64,000 bases of DNA from Pelagihabitans sp963760375 (GTDB lineage: Bacteria > Bacteroidota > Bacteroidia > Flavobacteriales > Flavobacteriaceae), in NCBI GenBank assembly GCA_963760375.1, contig CAVXCS010000007.1, positions 868,001 through 932,000 on the forward strand. Reading direction: 5' to 3'. Positions within the stretch are counted from its first letter, which is position 1; every line of letters begins with the position of its first letter. A model generated the notes under the pieces. That model had not been told where the DNA came from, made no database searches, and saw nothing but the letters and a program-made list of their open reading frames with translations. Below are positions 26,243 to 34,846 of the stretch, in pieces. The translations under genes and the position numbers were made by a program.

Positions 26243-27817
26243 TCAATAGGTTTCAAAGACATTGGAATAAGGGGTATCCAATGATACTTTGGCTTTCTTG
26301 CACATATTTTCGACGGTGGTGATGATCGTTTTGTCCGCTACCATTTCAATGCCGATTTCCATATCGATGGCGAATACCCTGTCCTTATCCGCAAAGGGTA
26401 CCCTCTTTCGGATGGTCTTGTGTACTTCCTCCAACAATACCCCCGATTTCATGGGCTTCCTAAACTCAAACGCCTGTGCAGCGGTCAAAAGTTCGATGGC
26501 CAAGATCTTTTCCACGTTGCCCAGGACCTGCAGGGCCTTTCTGCCGCTGATCGAGCCCATGCTCACATGGTCTTCCTGCCCTAGGGAGGTGGGAATGCTA
26601 TCGGCACTTGCGGGAAAACAGAGGCCTTTGTTTTCACTGGCCAAGGCCGCCGAGGTATACTGTAAGATCATATAGCCCGAATTGATGCCGGTGTCTTTCA
26701 TCAAGAGTTTGGGGATACCGGGGCTATTGCCCTCCAAGGCCAGATAAATCCTCCTGTCGGAAATATTGCCGATTTCCGAAGCGGCCAAACAGGCATAATC
26801 CAGTGCCATGGCCAAGGGCTGCCCATGGAAATTCCCCCCACTGATGGTCAAATCTTGATCGATGACCACCGGGTTATCGGTCACAGCGTTCAGTTCGATC
26901 TCGAGCAATTCTTTCAGGTGCGACCAGGCGTTCCTTGAAGCGCCGTGCACTTGCGGAATGCACCTTAACGAATAGGGATCTTGTACCCGGTCACAATCGA
27001 TATGGTCTTCCATGATCTCCGAGCCCACCAAAAGCGATTTGACCCTGGAAGCCACATGTATGTTTCCCTTATAGGGCCGCAGCGCATGTAATTCTTGATA
27101 AAAGGGTTTTACAGATCCTTGCAGAGCCTCTATCATCATAGCGCCGATGATATCGGCCTGTGCAAGACAACTGTGCAGTTTTTCGATCACCTTTACCGCA
27201 TGTGCCGCGATGAATTGTGTACCATTGATCAGCGCCAACCCTTCTTTTGGACCCAGATCTAGGGGTTTCAGTCCAGTTTTCTCGAAGAGTTCCGCAGTGG
27301 AAATCTGCCTGTCATTAAAAGTTACTTTGCCCAATCCGATCAGCGGTAAAAAAAGATGGGCAAGGGGTGCCAGATCACCGGAGGCACCTACCGAACCTTG
27401 TGACGGCACCAGAGGAATGGCGTTGTTTTCTATGTGCCATATAATACGGTCCAAGGTCGTTTCGGCAATGCCCGAATAGCCCTGGGCAAGGGCATGTACC
27501 TTTAAGACCAACATCAGTTTGGCAATTTCGGTGTCGATGGGCGGCCCAACCCCTACGCTATGGCTTTTTAGTATGTTGGTCTGCAATATTTTGGTTTCCG
27601 ATTTAGAAATTTTTGTGGTACATAAAGGTCCGAAACCGGTATTGATCCCGTAAACCGGTGCTCCATGTTCCACAATTTTTGCGACATCGGTATTACTTTT
27701 CCTGACCTTTTCCCTTTGGGCGGTGGATATTTTTATGGGAATCTGTCCCCGGGCAATGCGGAGTGTTTTGCCCGCAGTGAGCGTGTGTTCGCCAAAAAGA
27801 AAGTGTTGTGTGGCCAT
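26243..27817 (-). CDS. hutH: Histidine ammonia-lyase
   Basis: 524-aa enzyme that deaminates histidine to urocanate, the first step of the pathway. The Ala-Ser-Gly triad that forms the MIO cofactor is A145-S146-G147 in GSVGASGDLAPLAHL. YGINTGFGPL and the GGNFHGQPLAMALDY block are also present, and GHxMGSISGR appears as DHVSMGSISGRKAL. Cytoplasmic tetramer in the family. First gene of hutHIUG, with its own promoter at 27847-27878, divergent from a nitroreductase. Confidence 0.95.
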   Translation of the reverse strand: MATQHFLFGEHTLTAGKTLRIARGQIPIKISTAQREKVRKSNTDVAKIVEHGAPVYGINTGFGPLCTTKISKSETKILQTNILKSHSVGVGPPIDTEIAKLMLVLKVHALAQGYSGIAETTLDRIIWHIENNAIPLVPSQGSVGASGDLAPLAHLFLPLIGLGKVTFNDRQISTAELFEKTGLKPLDLGPKEGLALINGTQFIAAHAVKVIEKLHSCLAQADIIGAMMIEALQGSVKPFYQELHALRPYKGNIHVASRVKSLLVGSEIMEDHIDCDRVQDPYSLRCIPQVHGASRNAWSHLKELLEIELNAVTDNPVVIDQDLTISGGNFHGQPLAMALDYACLAASEIGNISDRRIYLALEGNSPGIPKLLMKDTGINSGYMILQYTSAALASENKGLCFPASADSIPTSLGQEDHVSMGSISGRKALQVLGNVEKILAIELLTAAQAFEFRKPMKSGVLLEEVHKTIRKRVPFADKDRVFAIDMEIGIEMVADKTIITTVENMCKKAKVSLDTPYSNVFETY

Positions 27818-27846
27818 CTTGGGTGGGCAGTTGTAGTTTTGTTCCC

Positions 27847-27878
27847 TAAAAGTATTGATAATGTTTGAGACTGAACAA
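27847..27878 (-). promoter_or_regulatory. Probable promoter of the hutHIUG operon
   Basis: On the minus strand, TTG (27876-27878) is followed after 21 bp by TACTTTTA (27847-27854), one base from TAnnTTTG. This puts the transcript start near 27840, about 22 bp before the hutH ATG. No operator was recognised. Confidence 0.45.
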
Positions 27879-27939
27879 GCGAATCGAGGAAACGATATGT
27901 GACCAAAACCGTAAATTTGAAGATCTAAACAAAACCACC

Positions 27940-28494
27940 ATGATATTTGATCTGATCAGAAACAGACGATCTGTGTTTCCAGTACAATACAATACAGAGC
28001 CCATCGCAACAGAGGATATTAAGAAAATATTGGAAGCGGCCAACTGGGCCCCGACCCACAAAAGGACCGAACCATGGCGATTCAAAGTAATGCAAGGCGA
28101 AGCAAAAACGAGATTGGGCCATTTCTTGTCCAATAAGTATCGGGAAATCGCCATAAAACCGCAACAGGTAAAAACAAGGAAGTTTTTGGAGAATCCGCAG
28201 CGATCTGCGGCCGTAATCGCGATTTGCCTACAGCGCGACCCTGTGGAAAGTATCCCGGAGTGGGAAGAAATTGCCGCCATGGCCATGGCCGTACAGAATA
28301 TGTGGCTCTGCTGCACCGAAATGGGCATCGGTTGCTATTGGAGTTCTCCAGGCCTCATCCAGTATATGGATGAATTTTTTGATTTGAAGCAAGGGGAAAA
28401 GTGTTTGGGCTTTTTCTACATGGGCCATTATGACGGGGAGATCCCCGAGGTGACCAGAGGCCCGATTGAAGACAAAGTGGATTGGATCGATTGA
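27940..28494 (+). CDS. Nitroreductase family protein
   Basis: 184-aa flavoenzyme from the ATG at 27940 (MIFDLIRNRRSVFPVQYNTE). The open frame extends to 27865, but those residues lack family similarity and a TAAATTTG box (27912-27919, exact -7 consensus) lies inside them. The RRS motif binds the FMN phosphate; ILEAANWAPTHKRTEPWRF and the C-terminal LGFFYMGHY are characteristic. It reduces nitro groups, quinones or enones with NAD(P)H. It is divergent from hutH and its true substrate is unknown. Confidence 0.88.
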   Translation: MIFDLIRNRRSVFPVQYNTEPIATEDIKKILEAANWAPTHKRTEPWRFKVMQGEAKTRLGHFLSNKYREIAIKPQQVKTRKFLENPQRSAAVIAICLQRDPVESIPEWEEIAAMAMAVQNMWLCCTEMGIGCYWSSPGLIQYMDEFFDLKQGEKCLGFFYMGHYDGEIPEVTRGPIEDKVDWID

Positions 28495-28497
28495 ACC

Positions 28498-29013
28498 TCA
28501 ATCAAAAAAGGGAAACAATGCCGCCTTATAGTCCCATGCTTTCGAAAGAAAGATGCCCAAATACACAATGGCGACCAGAAATTTCAAAAAAGTGCCCGTC
28601 AAAAATCCCATAAATGAACCGAAAGCGGCCTTAAGGGCCGTTTTTTGATCGGCCTTGTTGAGCAATTCCCCAACCAGAGCGCCTACAAAGGGCCATATGA
28701 TGATGCCCAATAATCCCAATATCGGGAAAATCAGGGCGACCAACAAACCTATGGTGGTGCCGATCATACCGGCTCGCGTTCCCCCGAACCGTTTGGTGCC
28801 CATCGCAGGGATGATATAATCCAAGGCGAAGACGATCAGGGCAATGCCCGCTGTAATGCCCAAGAGCCACCAATCGTCGGGGATGGCCTTGGTGAGGTAA
28901 AGCAGTAACAAACCGACCCAACTGACAGGGGGGCCGGGCAATACGGGCAGGAAACTTCCCAGGATGCCCAGGAGCATCAAGATGAAGCCGATAAGTAGCA
29001 ATACGATATCCAT
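28498..29013 (-). CDS. DUF456 family membrane protein
   Basis: 171 aa from the ATG at 29013 (MDIVLLLIGFILMLLGILGS); the longer open frame to 29169 has a polar, unconserved lead. Five or so hydrophobic segments, with the family block LPVLPGPPVSWVGLLLLYL and a repeated glycine-rich GTTIGLLVALIFPILGLLGI, mark it as DUF456, an inner-membrane family of unknown function. It ends 3 bp from the nitroreductase stop on the other strand. No role is proposed. Confidence 0.85.
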   Translation of the reverse strand: MDIVLLLIGFILMLLGILGSFLPVLPGPPVSWVGLLLLYLTKAIPDDWWLLGITAGIALIVFALDYIIPAMGTKRFGGTRAGMIGTTIGLLVALIFPILGLLGIIIWPFVGALVGELLNKADQKTALKAAFGSFMGFLTGTFLKFLVAIVYLGIFLSKAWDYKAALFPFFD

Positions 29014-29160
29014 GTTCAATTCTTTCTGATTGGACGAAGATAGTAAGCTTTCGTTACGCTTGCTCACCTGATCAAGGAAGCTAAAATTAGGGATTGTATG
29101 CGACGCACCTTGTGCCACCTCCCCAAAAAGTCGTAATTTCCGCATTGGAATTTGAACCCT

Positions 29161-29637
29161 ATGAAGCATTGCATGCTTTTGATTGTTTTGTGTTTGTTGA
29201 CCTCCTGCGAATGGTTCGTGTCAAAGGATGTAAAAACACGTGAATTGGTAGAACAGGAAATGCTTGAGATCGATTGGAATGAAGTAGATGTCTATCCGCT
29301 TTTTGAAACCTGCGATGAATCTGACTCGAAAACAGAACAAAAGAATTGCTTCGAAAAGGAAGTTTTGGCCAATTGCGCCAAAAAATTAAAGGAATTCGAG
29401 TATGTTTTTAAAGAGGGAACCGATCCCAAGGTCCAGGTCGATTTCTTGGTAGACCAAAAAGGGAAGATCACCGTGGTTCACATAGAAAAAGATAGTGCCA
29501 TCAACAGACAAATGCCCGGTTTCGACCAAATCATCAAAGAGAGCCTCGGCACCCTGCCGCATCTGTCCCCTGCTTTAAAACGAGGCATACCCGTAACAAC
29601 TAAGTTTCGCATCCCTATTGTGTTCAACACCGACTAA
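29161..29637 (+). CDS. Lipoprotein with TonB C-terminal-like domain
   Basis: 158 aa from the ATG at 29161 (MKHCMLLIVLCLLTSCEWF, lipobox ending at Cys-16); a TTG at 29152 is less likely. After an acidic linker with several Cys (FETCDESDSKTEQKNCFEKE), the last 75 residues (VDFLVDQKGKITVVHIEKDS to FRIPIVF) resemble the TonB C-terminal fold. There is no cytoplasmic anchor or proline-rich spacer, so it cannot act as an ordinary TonB. It precedes ruvC by 9 bp. The function is unknown. Confidence 0.72.
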   Translation: MKHCMLLIVLCLLTSCEWFVSKDVKTRELVEQEMLEIDWNEVDVYPLFETCDESDSKTEQKNCFEKEVLANCAKKLKEFEYVFKEGTDPKVQVDFLVDQKGKITVVHIEKDSAINRQMPGFDQIIKESLGTLPHLSPALKRGIPVTTKFRIPIVFNTD

Positions 29638-29646
29638 AGAAAGCAT

Positions 29647-30201
29647 TTGGCTACCGAAAAAATCATATTGGGAATAGATCCGGGAACCACCATCATGGGT
29701 TTTGGCCTGATCAAGGTGGTGGGCCAAAAAATGGAATTCCTTCAAATGAACGAATTGCTGCTCAAAAAGTATGATGATCCTTACCTCAAATTAAAGATCA
29801 TTTTTGAGCGTACCCTCGAACTCATCGATACCTTCCACCCCGATGAAATTGCCATTGAGGCCCCATTCTACGGAAAAAACGTACAGTCGATGCTGAAGCT
29901 GGGAAGGGCTCAGGGCGTGGCCATGGCAGCAGGGCTCTCGCGACAGATTCCCATTACGGAATACCTTCCCAAAAAAATCAAGATGGCCATTACCGGCAAC
30001 GGAAACGCGAGCAAGGAACAAGTGGCCAAAATGCTGCAGACCACCCTGGGCCTAAAATCACTTCCCAAAAACCTTGACAGTACCGACGGACTCGCCGCGG
30101 CAGTCTGCCATTTCTACAATGGAGGCAAGCTTACCGTTGGCAAGTCATACAGCGGATGGGAGGCTTTTGTGAAACAGAATGATGGGCGGGTAAAGAAGTG
30201 A
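29647..30201 (+). CDS. ruvC: Crossover junction endodeoxyribonuclease RuvC
   Basis: 184-aa Holliday-junction resolvase of the RuvABC pathway. The catalytic acidic residues are D11 (IILGIDPGTTIMGFG), E71 (IAIEAPFYGKN) and D144/D147 (NLDSTDGLAAAVCH). The start is TTG at 29647, giving MATEKIILGIDP; no ATG is available before the first catalytic Asp. It follows the TonB-like lipoprotein by 9 bp. Directly after the stop codon begins a GCAGT-type repeat, as if another element had been inserted between ruvC and hemW. Confidence 0.95.
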   Translation: MATEKIILGIDPGTTIMGFGLIKVVGQKMEFLQMNELLLKKYDDPYLKLKIIFERTLELIDTFHPDEIAIEAPFYGKNVQSMLKLGRAQGVAMAAGLSRQIPITEYLPKKIKMAITGNGNASKEQVAKMLQTTLGLKSLPKNLDSTDGLAAAVCHFYNGGKLTVGKSYSGWEAFVKQNDGRVKK

Positions 30202-30300
30202 GCAGTTTTCAGTAAGCAGTTTATCAGTAAGCAGTAGAAACAGTGGGCAGTAAGCAGTGGGCAGGAAACAGTGGGCAGGAAACAGTGGGCAGTATGCAGG
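30202..30300 (+). repeat. GCAGT-type imperfect tandem repeats (left flank of four-helix gene)
   Basis: Four 14-bp units lie in phase at 30245-30300: GGGCAGTAAGCAGT, then GGGCAGGAAACAGT twice, then GGGCAGTATGCAGG. Looser AGCAGT/CAGTAAGCAGT copies fill 30202-30244. The block begins at the ruvC stop codon. The right flank of the four-helix gene carries the same motif in reverse orientation (ACTGCC). Confidence 0.8.
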
Positions 30301-30363
30301 CTATAGTTTTGAGTGGCCGGCAGACAGTTTTAATCGAAATATTGAATCAATAAGTAAGCTTGT

Positions 30364-30729
30364 ATGAATTTTCAAGACCTGTTGGCCTATAGGAAATCAT
30401 TTGATTTGGCGATGAAAATTTTTGAAATCTCAAAAACTTTTCCAAAAGAAGAGACTTATTCTTTGACCGACCAAGTTCGCAGGTCTTCTCGAAGTGTATC
30501 CATAAATATTGCCGAAGCATATCGAAAAAGAAGTTATCCTAAGCATTTTATCAGTAAGTTGACCGATAGTGATTCTGAAAATTCAGAAACACAAGGATGG
30601 TTGGAATTTGCTTATGCTTGTAAATATATTGATGGCGACCTTTTTGAGGAACTGATGATAACAAGTCAAGAATTCGGAAAACTTATTTTTTTCACGATTA
30701 AAAACCCTGATAAGTTTGGCTCCAAATGA
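30364..30729 (+). CDS. Four-helix bundle protein (S23 / 23S rRNA intervening-sequence family)
   Basis: 121-aa helical protein. MNFQDLLAYRKSFDLAMKIF, then TFPKEETYSLTDQVRRSSRSVSINIAEAY, is the signature of the four-helix bundle family first found in 23S rRNA intervening sequences (also related to the retroelement accessory protein Avd). The stop is followed at once by inverted GCAGT-type repeats. No reverse transcriptase or rRNA fragment is nearby. The gene is more AT-rich than ruvC and hemW. It looks like a small inserted cassette rather than part of the ruvC-hemW housekeeping cluster. The biochemical role is unknown. Confidence 0.88.
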   Translation: MNFQDLLAYRKSFDLAMKIFEISKTFPKEETYSLTDQVRRSSRSVSINIAEAYRKRSYPKHFISKLTDSDSENSETQGWLEFAYACKYIDGDLFEELMITSQEFGKLIFFTIKNPDKFGSK

Positions 30730-30778
30730 AAGAAAACTGCCTGCCGAGCACTGCCAACTGAACTCTGAGCACTAAAAA
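30730..30778 (-). repeat. ACTGCC-type repeats (right flank of four-helix gene)
   Basis: The 49 bp between the four-helix stop and the hemW start hold AACTGCCTGCC, GCACTGCC and GAGCACT. Read on the minus strand, these give GGCAG and GGCAGT units like those in the left flank. The two flanks are thus inverted with respect to each other. Confidence 0.65.
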
Positions 30779-31912
30779 ATGAGCGGCATCTACCTCCATA
30801 TCCCTTTTTGCAAGCAGGCCTGTCATTACTGTGACTTCCATTTTTCGACCAATTTGGAAAAAAAATCGGCCATGATCTCGGCCCTGCAGACCGAGCTCGA
30901 ACTTCGGAAGCAAGAATTCGAGGGGGAGACGGTGGAGACCATTTATTTTGGCGGGGGTACCCCCTCGGTTTTGGAAATTGAAGAGATTGGGGCGATTGTT
31001 GGGACCATTTATAATTGCTACGCGGTCGCCGAAAACCCGGAAGTGACCTTGGAGGCCAATCCGGATGATTTGTCCATCGCCAAGATCTTAGGGCTGTCAA
31101 ACAGCGCGGTCAACCGGCTCAGCATCGGGATACAGTCATTCGATGACGAAGACCTCGAATTGATGAACCGGGCACATCGGGCCAGCGAGGCCATCGAATG
31201 TGTTGGCGCGGCAGCTGAAGTTTTCGATAATATTTCGATCGACTTGATCTATGGCATCCCCAATATGACCAACGATCGCTGGAAGCGAAACATCGATAGG
31301 GCATTGTCGTTCAATATCCCGCATATTTCAAGTTATGCCCTCACCGTGGAACCGAAGACCGCTTTGGCCGCCTTTATAAAAAAGGGCACGGTGCCCCCTG
31401 TTGACGATAGCGTAGCACAGGAACATTTCCAAATTTTGATCGATACCCTTGAAGCAGCAGGTTATGTACATTATGAAACTTCGAATTTTGGAAGGCCAGG
31501 ATTTTTTTCAAGAAACAATACCGCCTATTGGCAAGGCAAAAAGTACATGGGCATTGGTCCGTCGGCCCACTCCTATGACGGGTTCAGAAGGGGATGGAAC
31601 ATCAACAACAATCCAAAATACCTCAAGGCCATACAGGCCGGGGTACTGCCCATGGAAAGCGAGATCCTTTCCAAAAGAGATCGGTACAACGAATACGTGA
31701 TGACCGGACTTCGAACGATCTGGGGCGTTTCCCTCGGTAGGGTGCGAACGGAATTTGGACCAAAATATTTGGAATATCTGCTAAAGCAGATCGAACCCCA
31801 CCTCCAAACCCATTTGCTTTTCCTCGATGGCGATACCCTCCTGATTTCCAAAAAAGGCAAATTTTTGGCCGATGGAATTGCCAGTGATCTGTTTATGGTT
31901 AACTTAACATGA
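30779..31912 (+). CDS. hemW: Radical SAM heme chaperone HemW
   Basis: 377-aa radical-SAM protein. The cluster motif is C11-x3-C15-x2-C18 in YLHIPFCKQACHYCDFHF, followed by YFGGGTPS and VTLEANPDD. The C-terminal part has YEVSNFG-like HYETSNFGRPGF and the short HemW tail. HemW binds haem and delivers it to respiratory proteins; it lacks the N-terminal extension of HemN, so it is not an oxygen-independent coproporphyrinogen oxidase. In the window it follows the four-helix cassette and precedes the cyclase gene by 28 bp. Confidence 0.92.
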   Translation: MSGIYLHIPFCKQACHYCDFHFSTNLEKKSAMISALQTELELRKQEFEGETVETIYFGGGTPSVLEIEEIGAIVGTIYNCYAVAENPEVTLEANPDDLSIAKILGLSNSAVNRLSIGIQSFDDEDLELMNRAHRASEAIECVGAAAEVFDNISIDLIYGIPNMTNDRWKRNIDRALSFNIPHISSYALTVEPKTALAAFIKKGTVPPVDDSVAQEHFQILIDTLEAAGYVHYETSNFGRPGFFSRNNTAYWQGKKYMGIGPSAHSYDGFRRGWNINNNPKYLKAIQAGVLPMESEILSKRDRYNEYVMTGLRTIWGVSLGRVRTEFGPKYLEYLLKQIEPHLQTHLLFLDGDTLLISKKGKFLADGIASDLFMVNLT

Positions 31913-31940
31913 GCAAGCGAAAAATCCTATTTGATCGAAC

Positions 31941-32681
31941 ATGATTGCCAAAATAAATCAACACAGCATTGATCTGTCCAAACCGTTGGATATTTCCATT
32001 TCAATCGGGAATGGTACTTCCAATGTGAATGCCTGGTACATCGACCCGCCCAAAATCGAGCCCCACGTACAAGACAATTTCGTGGGCAAGGTATCTGAAG
32101 GGGCTTCCACCAATTTCAATGATATCTGGTTCAATCCGCATGCACATGGCACCCATACCGAATGCGTGGGACATATTACGGAAGAATTCCAATCGGTGAA
32201 CAAGAGCCTGAACCGGTATTTCTTTTTGACGGAAGTGGTGACCATCGCGCCTGAAAAATCGAAGCGCGATTTTGTGATCTCAAAAAAGCAATTGCAATAT
32301 GTTTTGGGCAATAAGAAAAGGGAAGCATTGGTGGTGCGTACCCTACCCAATACCAGGGAAAAATTGTCCAAACAATACTCACATACCAATCCGCCCTACC
32401 TGCTGGAAGAGGCGGCCCGTTTTTTGTTCGAAAAGGGCATAGCGCATTTGTTGATTGACCTCCCATCGATAGACCGCGAAGATGACGATGGCGAACTATT
32501 GGCGCACAAAGCCTTCTGGGATGTGGAAGGGACCCCTCGCCACCAGGCCACCATCACCGAATTTATCTTTGTGCCCAATACCGTCAAGGACGGGAAATAT
32601 TATCTGAACCTTCAGTTGGCCCCATTTGAAAATGATGCAAGCCCGAGCCGACCGGTGCTTTATCAAGTCATGGAAAATTGA
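31941..32681 (+). CDS. Cyclase / kynurenine formamidase-like family protein
   Basis: 246-aa metal-dependent hydrolase of the cyclase family (Pfam cyclase; includes bacterial kynurenine formamidase KynB). The metal motif HxGTHxD appears as HAHGTHTECVGH, with Glu in place of the usual Asp, and the start has SIDLSKPLDISISI. RTLPNTREK and HLLIDLPSIDREDDDG are in the region that usually completes the site. No tryptophan-degradation gene is nearby, so the true substrate is open. It is downstream of hemW by 28 bp. Confidence 0.8.
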   Translation: MIAKINQHSIDLSKPLDISISIGNGTSNVNAWYIDPPKIEPHVQDNFVGKVSEGASTNFNDIWFNPHAHGTHTECVGHITEEFQSVNKSLNRYFFLTEVVTIAPEKSKRDFVISKKQLQYVLGNKKREALVVRTLPNTREKLSKQYSHTNPPYLLEEAARFLFEKGIAHLLIDLPSIDREDDDGELLAHKAFWDVEGTPRHQATITEFIFVPNTVKDGKYYLNLQLAPFENDASPSRPVLYQVMEN

Positions 32682-32827
32682 AACGGAGGCCAGGGGCAAT
32701 TACTTGTCCGTCGACCGCGATTGCCAATTTTGATTTATCTTGTGCAAATACGTTGGCCAATGGGAAACATCAATATTTTTTGGAATACGCAACGGATTTG
32801 GATTAAAGAATACATTGGAATGAACAC

Positions 32828-33451
32828 ATGAATGACATTTTGAATCTCTTTTTGGGACTTGTATTGGGCGCCATTTTAATGTATTGGCTGTTTTCTGTAT
32901 TCCGGAAAAAACAAGGTAAAGAGGTGACCAAGCACCAGTCCACGGTACTGTTGGAAAAGATGAAAAGTGTGTGCAAGCTCATTTCCGTGGAGGGCGAATT
33001 TGCGGAAATCTATACCTATGAGAATACCAAGGAGCGATTTCTGAGCATGGTGAGCAGCAAGAAAAAAGCACTGATCGTGGTCACGGCCAAGGCGCATATC
33101 GGGTACGATCTTCAAAAAATCACCATCGATATGGATATCAGAAACAAAAGAATAAAGCTTAACAATTTCCCACAGCCGGAAATCCTGTCGATTGAGCCAG
33201 AGTTGGAATTCTATGATATCAAAAACGGGATGTTCAATACGTTCACCCCGAACGACCTCACGATCCTCAACCAGGAAGCCAAGCAGCATATCCGCGACAA
33301 AATTCCAGGAAGCGGTTTGATGGAAAATGCCCGAAAAGAGGCCTTGGATTCGATTTTGCTGATGAAGAATTTGGTGGAGACCATCGGTTGGCAACTTGAT
33401 TTTTCCGCCCTCGAAATCCAAAACCTCAATGAAAAGGTGTTGGAAAAATAA
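32828..33451 (+). CDS. DUF4230 domain protein, membrane-anchored
   Basis: 207 aa with a single N-terminal transmembrane helix (ILNLFLGLVLGAILMYWLF) and a cytoplasmic or periplasmic beta-rich domain (LISVEGEFAEIYTYENTKER, VVTAKAHIGYDLQKITIDM). This pattern is DUF4230, a family of unknown function. It follows the cyclase gene after 146 bp and precedes a Dabb protein. No catalytic residues are recognisable. Confidence 0.85.
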   Translation: MNDILNLFLGLVLGAILMYWLFSVFRKKQGKEVTKHQSTVLLEKMKSVCKLISVEGEFAEIYTYENTKERFLSMVSSKKKALIVVTAKAHIGYDLQKITIDMDIRNKRIKLNNFPQPEILSIEPELEFYDIKNGMFNTFTPNDLTILNQEAKQHIRDKIPGSGLMENARKEALDSILLMKNLVETIGWQLDFSALEIQNLNEKVLEK

Positions 33452-33518
33452 GTTGCGTTCCCAGTTCGCGGCACACAATTACCAAAACATTTGAATCATA
33501 ATAAATTACCTTTAACCT

Positions 33519-33914
33519 ATGAAAACAACAATCTTGCTCGTATTATTTTTAACAGGTGCGGCACTTGGCCAAGCACAAAATGAGAACCCTATGAAAGAAT
33601 TTGATCCCGCTTTTGCACACACCGTATTTTTTTGGTTAAAAAATCCGGACAACCAACAAGACCGCACCGCTTTTGAGATTTCGCTGAAGAAATTCTTGGA
33701 TCATTCGCAATTTGCCAAAACAAATTTTATCGGAAAACCGCCCAGGGCAAGTCGTGATGTGGTCGATGGGTCTTTCACCTATTCCTTGATCGTCACTTTT
33801 GAATCGGCGGAAGCGCAACAAAAGTACCAGGAGGAAGCACCGCACTTGTTGTTCATCAAAGAATCGAGCCCGTTATGGACCAAGGTGATCGTTTACGATT
33901 CAACCGGTATTTAG
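33519..33914 (+). CDS. Exported Dabb (stress-responsive alpha/beta barrel) protein
   Basis: 131 aa. A signal-like N-terminus (MKTTILLVLFLTGAALGQAQ) is followed by a Dabb ferredoxin-like domain: FAHTVFFWLKNPDNQQDRTA, then SFTYSLIVTFESAEAQQKYQ, and the C-terminal VIVYDST. Dabb domains dimerise into a barrel; most roles are unknown. The signal peptide could be bypassed by the internal Met at MKEFDPAF, so location is uncertain. It precedes the GNAT gene by 10 bp. Confidence 0.85.
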   Translation: MKTTILLVLFLTGAALGQAQNENPMKEFDPAFAHTVFFWLKNPDNQQDRTAFEISLKKFLDHSQFAKTNFIGKPPRASRDVVDGSFTYSLIVTFESAEAQQKYQEEAPHLLFIKESSPLWTKVIVYDSTGI

Positions 33915-33924
33915 GACTTTCGCT

Positions 33925-34482
33925 ATGCTGGTATTAAGGGAACCTACGGCATCGGATGCGGGCAACATTGCCCTGCTCCATGCAAAAAGCTGGCAGCAAA
34001 ACTATCGCGGGGCCTTGAGCGATTCCTTTTTAGACCATGAGGTGTTTTCCGAGCGTTCGGAGGTCTGGGCCAAACGGTTTAAAGTGGCCAACCCAAAACA
34101 GCTGATCACACTCGCCGAGCTTGATGGGGCGATGGTTGGATTCGGTTGTGCCTATCTGGGGGATCATCCAAAATATGGAACACTTTTAGACAACCTGCAT
34201 GTGGTATCGAATGCCCAAGGTCTGGGCATCGGCTCAAAGTTAATGGCCGATTTGGCCAGAAAGTGTGCAGCACAAAAGCCCGACTCCGGTATGTATTTAT
34301 GGGTGCTTCAGCAAAACAGCAAAGCCATCGATTTTTATGCCGCGTTGGGAGGCAAATGGGTAGAAACGGTAGTGGGCAACGACATCGGGGACCGCGAAAT
34401 CTTGAAATGCCGTTTTAGCTGGCCATCGGTGGAGGCGCTGTACAAGCAGCTCAATTCAAAACAACAGGCCCATGAACGTTGA
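33925..34482 (+). CDS. GNAT family N-acetyltransferase
   Basis: 185 aa with the acetyl-CoA site in LDNLHVVSNAQGLGIGSKLM (Q/R-x-x-G-x-G/A as NAQGLGIG) and the N-terminal LREPTASDAGNIALLHAKSW. WVLQQNSKAIDFYAALGGKW is the usual C-terminal core. Cytoplasmic. The acceptor substrate is unknown. Its end overlaps the YjbR gene by 11 bp, so translation may be coupled. Confidence 0.9.
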   Translation: MLVLREPTASDAGNIALLHAKSWQQNYRGALSDSFLDHEVFSERSEVWAKRFKVANPKQLITLAELDGAMVGFGCAYLGDHPKYGTLLDNLHVVSNAQGLGIGSKLMADLARKCAAQKPDSGMYLWVLQQNSKAIDFYAALGGKWVETVVGNDIGDREILKCRFSWPSVEALYKQLNSKQQAHER

Positions 34483-34834
34483 GGTATTTCGGGACTATTG
34501 TCTCTCCAAAAAAGCGGTCACGGAGGAATTTCCCTTCGATGCGGTTACCTTGGTATTCAAGGTGATGGGCAAAATGTTCGCACTCTTGCCCCTGGAACGA
34601 ATCCCTTCCCAGGTCAATTTAAAATGCGACCCCGAATGGGCCGTTCAGCTGCGAGAGGAACATGACGGCATCATTACTCCTGGCTATCATATGAGCAAGG
34701 TGCACTGGAATACCCTTTTTATGGAAAACCTGCCCCCTAAATTGATTCGGGAACTGGTTGACCATTCCTATGACCTGGTGGTTTCCAAGTTCACCAAAAA
34801 AATCAAAACGGCATATGATGCAGTCGAACATTGA
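34472..34834 (+). CDS. MmcQ/YjbR family protein
   Basis: 120 aa of the MmcQ/YjbR fold, which resembles a DNA-binding CyaY-like domain. Motifs are YCLSKKAVTEEFPFDAVTLV near the start, PEWAVQLREEHDGIITPGYH in the middle and HWNTLFMENLPPKLIRELVD. Its actual role is not established in the family. It overlaps the GNAT gene by 11 bp and is 12 bp before the DinB-like gene, so the three are probably cotranscribed. Confidence 0.88.
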   Translation: MNVEVFRDYCLSKKAVTEEFPFDAVTLVFKVMGKMFALLPLERIPSQVNLKCDPEWAVQLREEHDGIITPGYHMSKVHWNTLFMENLPPKLIRELVDHSYDLVVSKFTKKIKTAYDAVEH

Positions 34835-34846
34835 CTCCAGCTTATT

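Noticed and set aside
30245..30300. Possible CRISPR-like or VNTR array next to ruvC
   Set aside because: 14-bp units with no spacers; better explained as flank of the four-helix cassette.
30779..31912. Annotation as oxygen-independent coproporphyrinogen oxidase (HemN)
   Set aside because: Short form, with the N-terminus starting directly at the radical-SAM motif; this matches HemW.
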